Below, one piece after another: positions 5,386 through 11,482 of a stretch of DNA of 11,482 nt. The translations under genes were made by a program, and so were the position numbers. This DNA comes from an uncultured Sphingomonadales bacterium (GTDB lineage Bacteria > Pseudomonadota > Alphaproteobacteria > Sphingomonadales > Sphingomonadaceae), in contig CAJBSR010000137.1 of NCBI GenBank assembly GCA_903958285.1, forward strand, positions 1 through 11,482. The letters are read 5' to 3'. The stretch's first letter is position 1. Each line of letters starts with the position of its first letter. The notes beneath the pieces are model-generated. The model ran no database searches, was not told where the DNA came from, and saw only the letters and a program-made list of their open reading frames with translations.

Positions 5386-7314
5386 TCAAATCCGCAACTG
5401 ACTGCCCAGTTCCACCACCCGGTTAGTGGGCAGCTTGAAGAAGTCCATCGCGGATTCTGACGTCTTGAGCATCCACGCGAACAGGTGCTCGCGCCACAGC
5501 GCCATGCCCGGCAACTCCTTTGATGCGATCAGCTTTTGCCGGCCGAGGAAATAGCTCGTCCGCATGGGATCAATGGGGCCGCCGGAGGCCGCATCCAACT
5601 GCAGATCGCGCGGCACGTCCACAGCCTCCATAAAGCCATAGCGCAGGATGACATGGTAAAATCCATGGCCTGAAGACGTCGTCACAATGCGGTCCTTGGC
5701 CTCGACATAGGGCGTCTCTTCAAACCGGACAGTCAGGATGATGACGCGTTCATGCAGCACCTGATTATGCTTCAAATTGTGGAGCAGCGCGGCCGGAACG
5801 CCTTCAGGCGTGACAGAGAGGAAGATCGACGTGCCACTGACGCGGTGGGCAGAGCCACTGGCGGACTTGATGAAGATATCCATCGGGACGCCTTCCTTGG
5901 CCAGCTGTGCCCGCATGAGCGCGCGGCCCTTGGCCCACGTGGTCAGGATGATGAACACCGTGCCCGCCACAAGCAGCGGGAACCAGCCGCCATCCGCCAC
6001 CTTGGTGATATTGGAGAGGAAGAAGGTCATGTCCACAACGGCGAAGATGGCAATGGTAGCGGCAGCCAGCCAGCGGTTCCACTTCCACACCTTGAACAGC
6101 AGGAAGGTCAGCATGGCGGTCGTGATGATCATCGTTCCGATAACGGAGATGCCATAGGCCGACGCCAGCTTGGTCGATTCCCGGAAGCCGAGGATAAGGA
6201 CCAGAACCATGATCAACAGGCCCCAATTGACGGCGGGCATATATATCTGCCCCACAGCCTTCTCGCTGGTATGCAAAATCTTGAGACGCGGCAGGAAGCC
6301 AAGCTGGATCGCCTGATGCGTGACCGAGAATGCGCCGGAGATCACCGCCTGGCTGGCGATCACGGTTGCGCAGGTGGCGATGAGGACAAGCGGCAGCCGG
6401 GCCCAATCCGGCGCCATCAGGTAGAAAGGATTTTCAACTGCCGCCGGATTGCCGAGCAGCAAGGCGCCTTGGCCCATATAGTTGAGCATGAGGCAGGGGT
6501 AGACCAGCCCAAGCCAGCTATAGCCGATCGCCTTGCGCCCGAAATGCCCCATGTCAGCATAGAGCGTTTCGGCACCCGTGACTGCCAGAAAGACGGACCC
6601 CATCGCCAAGAAGGCGAGCTTTGAATCATAACGGAAGAACTCGACGGCCCACCAAGGGTTTATGATGGTCAGGATCTCGGGATGGGCAATGATGTTGGTG
6701 ACACCCAAGACCGCCAGCACCGCGAAATAGACGAGGATAATCGGCCCGAACAGCTTGCCGACGCGGGCGGTGCCGCGTGACTGGATCAGGAACAGGGCAA
6801 CGAGGATGAGCACCGCAATCGGCAGCACCAGCGGCGCCAGACGCGATTCCACAATGGTCAGCCCTTCCACGGCAGACAGCACCGAGATGGCAGGCGTCAG
6901 CATCGCGTCGCCGTAAAATAAGGCAGCGGCAAGCACGCCGAGGACAGCCAGAGAGGCCGCCCAGCGTTGGTCTTCGAGGTGGCGGGAGATGAGCGCCAGC
7001 AACGCAAAGGAGCCGCCTTCACCTTTATTGTCCGCCCGCATGGCGACGAACACATATTTGAGGGTCACGATCAGCATCAGCGACCAGAAGATCAGGCTCA
7101 GCACACCAAAGATATGCAGATGGTCCACCGCCAACGGGTGCGGGCCGATAAAGCTTTCCTTCATCGCGTAAAGCGGCGACGTGCCGATATCCCCATAGAC
7201 GACACCGACGGCGCCGAGCATGAGGACAGGCAGGCTGTCTTTCTTGCCATGGGCGGCGCCATGGGAGGTGGATGCGGCGGTGCCGGTGTCCGGCAGGTTG
7301 GTGGAGCTTGTCAT
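5386..7314 (-). CDS. kup: KUP-family potassium uptake permease
   Basis: A 642-residue secondary potassium transporter of the KUP/HAK/KT family, importing K+ (probably with H+) across the inner membrane. The hallmark GVVYGDIGTSPLYA is at about 37-50. NKGEGGSFALLALI follows transmembrane segment 2, and YGDAMLTPAISVLSAVEG is further on. About twelve hydrophobic segments span roughly residues 30-460, followed by a long cytosolic C-terminal domain ending GSQLRI. The length is normal for the family (about 620-650). The ATG at 7314 has no good Shine-Dalgarno sequence; GAGCGC about 14 bases upstream is the closest. The first 25 residues are a low-complexity Ser/Thr/Ala/Gly tail. It is divergent from the KdpD/KdpE-like regulator gene, which makes that protein the obvious candidate controller. 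A long plus-strand frame inside it is a shadow. Confidence 0.96.
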   Translation of the reverse strand: MTSSTNLPDTGTAASTSHGAAHGKKDSLPVLMLGAVGVVYGDIGTSPLYAMKESFIGPHPLAVDHLHIFGVLSLIFWSLMLIVTLKYVFVAMRADNKGEGGSFALLALISRHLEDQRWAASLAVLGVLAAALFYGDAMLTPAISVLSAVEGLTIVESRLAPLVLPIAVLILVALFLIQSRGTARVGKLFGPIILVYFAVLAVLGVTNIIAHPEILTIINPWWAVEFFRYDSKLAFLAMGSVFLAVTGAETLYADMGHFGRKAIGYSWLGLVYPCLMLNYMGQGALLLGNPAAVENPFYLMAPDWARLPLVLIATCATVIASQAVISGAFSVTHQAIQLGFLPRLKILHTSEKAVGQIYMPAVNWGLLIMVLVLILGFRESTKLASAYGISVIGTMIITTAMLTFLLFKVWKWNRWLAAATIAIFAVVDMTFFLSNITKVADGGWFPLLVAGTVFIILTTWAKGRALMRAQLAKEGVPMDIFIKSASGSAHRVSGTSIFLSVTPEGVPAALLHNLKHNQVLHERVIILTVRFEETPYVEAKDRIVTTSSGHGFYHVILRYGFMEAVDVPRDLQLDAASGGPIDPMRTSYFLGRQKLIASKELPGMALWREHLFAWMLKTSESAMDFFKLPTNRVVELGSQLRI

Positions 7315-7416
7315 GGCGCGTTTGTGCGCTCAATCGGCATAAAGATTCCATGTGGATTTGCGCGTTACATGCGGGTTATGCTCGACGAACGGCGTGACGA
7401 GGCGCATTTTACGCGC
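7315..7416. promoter_or_regulatory. Divergent promoter region between kup and the hybrid regulator
   Basis: This stretch must carry the promoters of both divergent genes if the regulator starts at 7417. It contains an imperfect direct repeat, CATGTGGATT (7349-7358) and CATGCGGGTT (7368-7377), 8 of 10 bases identical and 19 bp apart, and an inverted pair GCATAA (7337-7342)/TTATGC (7376-7381). OmpR/KdpE-type winged-helix proteins usually bind direct repeats, so the first pair is a candidate binding site. No strong -35/-10 pair stands out on either strand. Confidence 0.45.
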
Positions 7417-8766
7417 ATGGATACAAGCATCTTCCAAAGAGGGGATCGCCCTCCTTCCCTTGCCCAGTCGCTGGTGGGCTATGTGCTCGCCTTGCTCATG
7501 GTGGCGGGGGCGACACTCATCTCTCTTCTCGTCTCCGATCGCTATGGCAGTTCAGCGGTGGTCATGCTGTACCTTCCGCCCGTTCTGGCGGCGGCCATAT
7601 ATGCGGGGCTGCGGCCGGGACTGCTGGCGGCCATCGCCTCGACCCTGGCGTATAACTATTACTTTACTGCGCCGTACCGGACGTTCCTTATCAACAGCCC
7701 GGCAGATGTCGTCACCGTTGTCATCCTGCTCTTGGTTGCGGTCGTCAGCAGCCAGCTTGCCGCGTCCGTTCGGGCGCAAGCCCAATTGGCAGCCTCGCAC
7801 GCGGCGCGCAATGCGACCATCGCTGGATTCGCGCGGCGGCTGCTTGCCGCAAATGATGAGCAGGCCGTGGCCAGCGAGACTGTGCATGAGATTTCGCGGC
7901 TCTTTTCCTGTCAGGCGATCCTTTTGACGGGTGCTGAAACGCCTGAAGTGATGGTTGCGACGTCGGAGGGCACCGCCCTCAACCCCAGTGACTTTGCCGC
8001 CGCCGCCGCTGCGCTCGCTTCTGGAAAGATCACGGGGCGGGGTCAGGCGTTGGTCCGGGAGTCCGATTGGCAGTTCCATCCCATCACCCCTCAGGCGGAA
8101 CCGCTCGCCGTTATCGGTCTGGCGCGGGAGGATGGCGCACCGCCGGTTACGAAGGATCAGATGCAGTTGCTGGAAAGCCTGTTAGATCAAGCCGCCCTGG
8201 CATTGGAACGCGCGCGGCTTGACCGTGAATCGCGGGAAGCGACGGCGCTGCGTGAGTTGGACCGGTTGCGCTCCGCCCTCCTCGTTTCGATTGGCGATGA
8301 TGTGAAGCCGCGGCTCAATGCGATCCAAGCGAACTTGCGGGCGCTGCGCCGCGAGGGATCTGCGGACCGTTCAATCTTGGCTGAGATGACAGAAGAAGCC
8401 ACGAAGGTGGATCGCTATATCGACAGCCTTGTTGACCTTGGCCCCGGCGCAGATCAGACGCCGCTGTTGTTTGGCGACATTTCCATCGACCTTCATCGCA
8501 GGGTGGTTCTGAAGCAGGGCGAAGAGGTCCATCTAACCCCCAAGGAGTTTGCCGTCTTAAGCGAACTCGCAAAACATGCCGGCCGGGTATTGACCCATCA
8601 CCACTTGTTGCGGGCCATTTGGGGCCCTGCACATCAGGACCATATCGATTATTTGCGGGTCGCCGTGCGCGCGCTGCGGCAAAAGCTGGAGGCAGATCCG
8701 GCGCACCCGGTGCTGATCATCAATGAGCCGAGTGTCGGCTATCGATTGGTCTCAGGCAAAGTGTGA
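7417..8766 (+). CDS. Membrane-anchored KdpD/KdpE hybrid transcription regulator
   Basis: A 449-residue protein joining parts of a potassium-sensing two-component system. Residues about 16-115 are a KdpD-type DUF4118 membrane domain with four hydrophobic segments and the family segment YNYYFTAPYRTFLI (79-92). Residues about 135-265 resemble the KdpD GAF domain. Residues about 266-340 look like a HisKA helix pair, but KdpD's SISHDLRTPL reads SIGDDVKPRL at 291-300, so the phosphoacceptor His is Asp. No HATPase domain and no receiver domain follow. Residues about 350-445 are an OmpR/KdpE-type winged helix (VHLTPKEFAVL 371-381, GRVLTHHHLLRAIWGP 389-404, YLRVAVRALRQKLEADP 412-428, GYRLV 441-445). 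The KdpD Usp-like N-terminus is also missing. ATG 7417 is preferred (GACGAGG upstream, and it leaves room for promoters); ATG 7369 or 7378 would add 16 or 13 residues. Divergent from kup. Probably a one-component regulator; the ligand is unknown. Confidence 0.88.
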   Translation: MDTSIFQRGDRPPSLAQSLVGYVLALLMVAGATLISLLVSDRYGSSAVVMLYLPPVLAAAIYAGLRPGLLAAIASTLAYNYYFTAPYRTFLINSPADVVTVVILLLVAVVSSQLAASVRAQAQLAASHAARNATIAGFARRLLAANDEQAVASETVHEISRLFSCQAILLTGAETPEVMVATSEGTALNPSDFAAAAAALASGKITGRGQALVRESDWQFHPITPQAEPLAVIGLAREDGAPPVTKDQMQLLESLLDQAALALERARLDRESREATALRELDRLRSALLVSIGDDVKPRLNAIQANLRALRREGSADRSILAEMTEEATKVDRYIDSLVDLGPGADQTPLLFGDISIDLHRRVVLKQGEEVHLTPKEFAVLSELAKHAGRVLTHHHLLRAIWGPAHQDHIDYLRVAVRALRQKLEADPAHPVLIINEPSVGYRLVSGKV

Positions 8767-8795
8767 CTCAATGCTCGAATGGAAGGGCTGATCGT

Positions 8796-10853
8796 TTAAC
8801 CCGCAATCCGCTTTTCCATTTGCCGGAATGGCCCTTCGGGTTGGTCTATGATCAAGGCGGCGGCATCTTCTTCGGTCAGCGGCTTGCTGAACAGATAACC
8901 CTGCCCATATTCGCAGCCAAAGGCCGTCAATTCCTCGCGCTGAAACTCGGTTTCAAGGCCTTCGACGACAACACGCAGTTGCAGCGCGTGGGCAAGGTCG
9001 AGCATCGCCTTCACCACGCTCCACTGTGCGTTGTTGCGTGTCTGGGTGCGCACGAAGCTCTGGTCGATCTTGATGTTGTCGATAGGGATCGTTTGAAGGC
9101 GGCTGAGCGAAGAATAGCCGGTGCCGAAATCATCCAGCCCAACCTGAATGTTGAGCGCGCGGAGCTCTTCCAGCACGCGGGCCGTGTGGTGCGGCTTGGT
9201 GATGGCGGCGCCTTCAGTAATCTCAATGCCGATCCAGCGCGGGTCGGCACCCGTTTCGTTCAGGATCTCGCGCACCTGCTGGACGAAGGTTGGCTGCAGG
9301 AACTGGCGCGGGGCCACGTTGAGGCTGATCCTGAGCGGCGGTTCCCGGTCCGGCACAAGCTTGTGCCAGCGCACCGCCGTTTTGCACGCCTCGCGCATCA
9401 CCCATTGGCCGAGCAGCGTGATGACGCCACTTTCTTCGGCGGCCGCGATAAACTCGGACGGGGGCACGATGACGTCGCCCCGTTTCCAACGGACCAGCGC
9501 TTCAAAGCCCACCAACTGCTCTGTGTCGAGCGCGAGGATTGGCTGATAATGGAGGATGAAGTCGCCATTTTCGCAGGCGGTGCGCAGATCATTGACCAGT
9601 GTCAGGCGCGACTGGACGTTGTTGCGCATCTTCTGGTCAAACACGACGGTGCGTTCAGATCCAAGCGACTTGGCCTCATACATCGCCAAGTCCGCATCGC
9701 GCAGCATGTCGCTGACGGTTGTGTAATGGCCATCATCATGCGCGACACCGATGCTGGCGGTGACGCGGACGGGATTGTCTTCCAGCCATTGCGGATGGCG
9801 CAGGCTCAAATGAATTTCAGCCGCGAAACGTTCGGCCAGCTTGGCCCGGTCCAGCCCGTCGACGATGAGGGTGAATTCGTCCCCCGCCAGCCGTGCCAGC
9901 TTCACATTGGAGGCAAATGGATTTTCGTCCTCAAAGGCGTTCGCGTTGGACACGAGCATGCGCAGCTTGTCGGCCATGTCGATCAAAAGGCGGTCACCCG
10001 CCTGATGGCCGAGTGTATCATTCACGAGCTTGAACCCATCCAGATCGATGAAGATCAGCGAGGGGGCGGGTTCATTCGCGGCGCGGCAGTCGCGGAAGCT
10101 GCGTTCAATGTTCTGGGCGAAGGCCGCGCGGTTGGGCAGGCCGGTCAGCGGATCGGTGAGCGCACTGTCGCGCAGCCGGTCCGCATGATGGCGCCGGCGG
10201 AAGACGCCGCCAATCTGGAGACCTGCCTGCAGCAGAACGTCAAGCAGTTCGAGTTCCGGCTCGCGCTGGTCCATTGAGAAGAATTCAAGCACCGCTTCCA
10301 CGTCGCGGCCGCTCAGTACGGGCACGGTCAGCATGGACTTAAAGCTGGCAAGCCGGGCAAGGCGTGCCCGCTCAAAGCCGTCTAGCGTGTCGATATCAGG
10401 TGTCCAGACGGGCACCTGCGTCATCACCGGCTGTTCAGCCCGGTCGTCGGCAGGGGCTGCGATCCTCACCTCGTGGGACGCTTTGATAAAAGGCTGCGCG
10501 CTGTCGCAGGTGCGCGCAAAGCTGATGCCCGCCGCGCGGATGGCGCCGGGGGCGTCCGGATCGGCGACGAGGACATTGCCGAACGGGAAGCCCAGCGTGG
10601 CGCAGATTTCCCGCACGGCAAGGCGCAGCACTTCCAGCGGATCATCGGATTCATTGGCGCGGACCGAGATGCCGTTGAGCAATTCAATGCGCGCGCGGCT
10701 CACATAGAGGTCGCGTAATCCGTTTTCAGCGAGGCGCTCCGCCTCCTGGCGTGCACGGCGTTCCCGCTCCAACCGCCGTTCCAGCTGGGCGATGCGTTCA
10801 TCGGCTGGGCTTTCGGGGAAAGGCCAGCTCGCGTTCTTGCCAAGCTGGTTCAT
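8796..10853 (-). CDS. Cyclic-di-GMP enzyme: coiled coil-GAF-GGDEF-EAL
   Basis: A 685-residue cytosolic bifunctional protein that can make (GGDEF) or degrade (EAL) cyclic di-GMP. A charged coiled coil at about 18-60 precedes a GAF-like sensor domain (about 60-220). The GGDEF domain (about 225-410) has DPLTGLPNRAAF, FIDLDGFKLVNDTLGHQAGD and the active loop AGDEF at 323-327, with Ala for the first Gly and no RxxD inhibitory site in front. The EAL domain (about 425-675) keeps FEALVRW, the Asn in SLNVAPRQF, EITEG, LDDFGTGYSSL, IKIDQSFV, VVEGLET and QGYLFSKP, so phosphodiesterase residues look intact. ATG 10853 is chosen because it overlaps the H-NOX stop as ATGA and has AGGTGG about 5 bases upstream; a GTG at 10862 is the alternative. 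Its partner is the upstream H-NOX. Confidence 0.93.
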   Translation of the reverse strand: MNQLGKNASWPFPESPADERIAQLERRLERERRARQEAERLAENGLRDLYVSRARIELLNGISVRANESDDPLEVLRLAVREICATLGFPFGNVLVADPDAPGAIRAAGISFARTCDSAQPFIKASHEVRIAAPADDRAEQPVMTQVPVWTPDIDTLDGFERARLARLASFKSMLTVPVLSGRDVEAVLEFFSMDQREPELELLDVLLQAGLQIGGVFRRRHHADRLRDSALTDPLTGLPNRAAFAQNIERSFRDCRAANEPAPSLIFIDLDGFKLVNDTLGHQAGDRLLIDMADKLRMLVSNANAFEDENPFASNVKLARLAGDEFTLIVDGLDRAKLAERFAAEIHLSLRHPQWLEDNPVRVTASIGVAHDDGHYTTVSDMLRDADLAMYEAKSLGSERTVVFDQKMRNNVQSRLTLVNDLRTACENGDFILHYQPILALDTEQLVGFEALVRWKRGDVIVPPSEFIAAAEESGVITLLGQWVMREACKTAVRWHKLVPDREPPLRISLNVAPRQFLQPTFVQQVREILNETGADPRWIGIEITEGAAITKPHHTARVLEELRALNIQVGLDDFGTGYSSLSRLQTIPIDNIKIDQSFVRTQTRNNAQWSVVKAMLDLAHALQLRVVVEGLETEFQREELTAFGCEYGQGYLFSKPLTEEDAAALIIDQPEGPFRQMEKRIAG

Positions 10854-11386
10854 GCCGCCCACCTAATGTCCAGGCGGCAGGCGTCATCCCCGCTGTGCAG
10901 ACATTCCGGGTGCGAGACCTCGCCGGCTTCGCCAAAGTGGAACAGCGCACCGCGCGCCAGCCCTTGCGCAATATCGCAAAAACGGCGGCGCGAATGATAG
11001 GTGATCTGAATGATATCGTCGCCGATCGCATATTTAAAATGAGGGCAGGCCGCCCCTGCGAAAATCTTTCGGATTTCGGGATGGATAACCGAGTTGAGCG
11101 AAAGGAGAAAGGTGCGCGCATCGCCAACACCTTCTGCAAAAAGCGGAAACCGCTTCAGGATGATCGGCATGGCCGATTGCCCAAAGGCCTGCAACACGTC
11201 CGTTGCTTCCTGCCCGGTCAGCGTTGCGGTGGCGTGCGCGATGGCGTGAAATTCAGTGTCTGGATAGGAGCCGAGCGACGAATAAGCGCCCTCAGCGCCC
11301 GCCATGCAGATCAAGCTATCCCAAGCTTCTGGCCCATAAGCGTCGGTAATGACATCTTCGAGCACGTTGAACATCAGACCCTTCAC
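10850..11386 (-). CDS. H-NOX haem-nitric-oxide sensor protein
   Basis: A 178-residue haem-binding gas sensor (HNOB domain), the bacterial relative of the soluble guanylate cyclase haem domain. With the GTG start at 11386 it begins (M)KGLMFNVLEDV as family members do, the proximal haem ligand in VIHPEIRK falls at His102, Pro115 lies in ACPHF, and the YxSxR haem-propionate motif (YHSRR) is at 130-134, almost exactly the classical numbering. GGTGGGG sits 5 bases before this GTG. ATG 11419 (with GAAGG upstream) and ATG 11434 are alternative starts adding non-conserved residues. No Tyr occupies the position of the distal O2-stabilising Tyr140 (Ile/Ala here), which favours NO over O2 binding. Its stop overlaps the GGDEF-EAL start (ATGA), so H-NOX probably controls that enzyme's activity by contact. 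Confidence 0.93.
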   Translation of the reverse strand: MKGLMFNVLEDVITDAYGPEAWDSLICMAGAEGAYSSLGSYPDTEFHAIAHATATLTGQEATDVLQAFGQSAMPIILKRFPLFAEGVGDARTFLLSLNSVIHPEIRKIFAGAACPHFKYAIGDDIIQITYHSRRRFCDIAQGLARGALFHFGEAGEVSHPECLHSGDDACRLDIRWAA

Positions 11387-11419
11387 ATCGACCCCACCGT
11401 TGATGCTGTGCAAACCCAT

Positions 11420-11482
11420 GTCTGCCTTCAGCATTAAACGGCATTGCGCTGCCAATCTTTATGGCGGGCCCATGTTTATGCA
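11420..11482 (-). promoter_or_regulatory. Upstream region of the H-NOX operon (cut by window edge)
   Basis: The last 63 bases should contain part of the promoter or leader of the H-NOX/GGDEF-EAL operon. On the minus strand it carries CATAAAGATT (11463-11454), a decamer also present in the kup divergent region. I see no FNR/NnrR-type box and no clear -35/-10 pair here. Confidence 0.25.

Noticed and set aside
6967-7416. Long N-terminal extension of the hybrid regulator (frame open from 6967)
   Set aside because: This part is antisense to the conserved start of kup and its translation lacks any domain; the family-like sequence begins only after 7417.
8778-8820. Inverted pair AATGGAA/TTCCATT at the convergent end of the regulator and GGDEF-EAL genes
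   Set aside because: Only 7 bp arms with a 29-base loop, the right arm lies within coding sequence and there is no T-tract, so a terminator call is not supported.
8763-10277. Plus-strand open frame of 504 codons opposite the GGDEF-EAL gene
   Set aside because: The minus-strand frame has complete GGDEF and EAL motifs; the antisense translation is low-complexity and unrecognisable.
1-11482. Mobile elements, CRISPR arrays, tRNA genes or horizontally acquired islands
   Set aside because: No transposase, integrase, regularly spaced repeats, tRNA-like cloverleaf or marked change in base composition was seen on reading through the window.

Overview
This window looks like an ordinary chromosomal stretch of a pigmented, GC-rich alphaproteobacterium, most probably a member of the Sphingomonadales. 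That placement is an inference from the CrtY/CrtI carotenoid pair, the protein sequences and the codon use; no rRNA or other phylogenetic marker is present. Coding density is very high, no stretch over 300 bases lacks a gene, and I see no tRNA, rRNA, CRISPR array, insertion sequence or prophage gene.

Layout. (1) Positions 1-1597, minus strand: a carotenoid operon with crtY (lycopene beta-cyclase, GTG start) followed by crtI (phytoene desaturase, cut by the window edge), joined by an ATGA stop/start overlap. (2) Positions 1641-3945, plus strand, divergent from crtY: a probable operon of a double-hotdog acyl-CoA thioesterase, a membrane di-iron hydroxylase of the fatty-acid hydroxylase/sterol desaturase superfamily, a secreted DUF2141 protein and a small DUF1801-like cytosolic protein. 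The hydroxylase and DUF2141 genes overlap out of frame by 104 bp. (3) Positions 4089-5376, plus strand: an OmpA-family envelope protein, then a three-segment membrane protein whose promoter region holds two near-identical 16-bp dyads, arranged like repressor operators. (4) Positions 5386-8766: kup, a potassium uptake permease on the minus strand, divergent from an unusual regulator on the plus strand. (5) Positions 8796-11386, minus strand: an H-NOX haem sensor gene overlapping (ATGA) a GAF-GGDEF-EAL cyclic-di-GMP enzyme gene.

How they work together. CrtI and CrtY make beta-carotene from phytoene, and the nearby hydroxylase is a candidate for further ring hydroxylation. H-NOX plus GGDEF-EAL is a recognisable nitric-oxide-to-c-di-GMP module. 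The most unusual item is the regulator next to kup. It carries the membrane and GAF part of the KdpD potassium sensor, a KdpD-like HisKA helix region whose phosphoacceptor His is replaced by Asp, no ATPase domain and no receiver domain, and then a KdpE-type winged-helix DNA-binding domain at its C-terminus. It reads as a KdpD/KdpE two-component system collapsed into one membrane-anchored transcription factor, placed where it could control kup.
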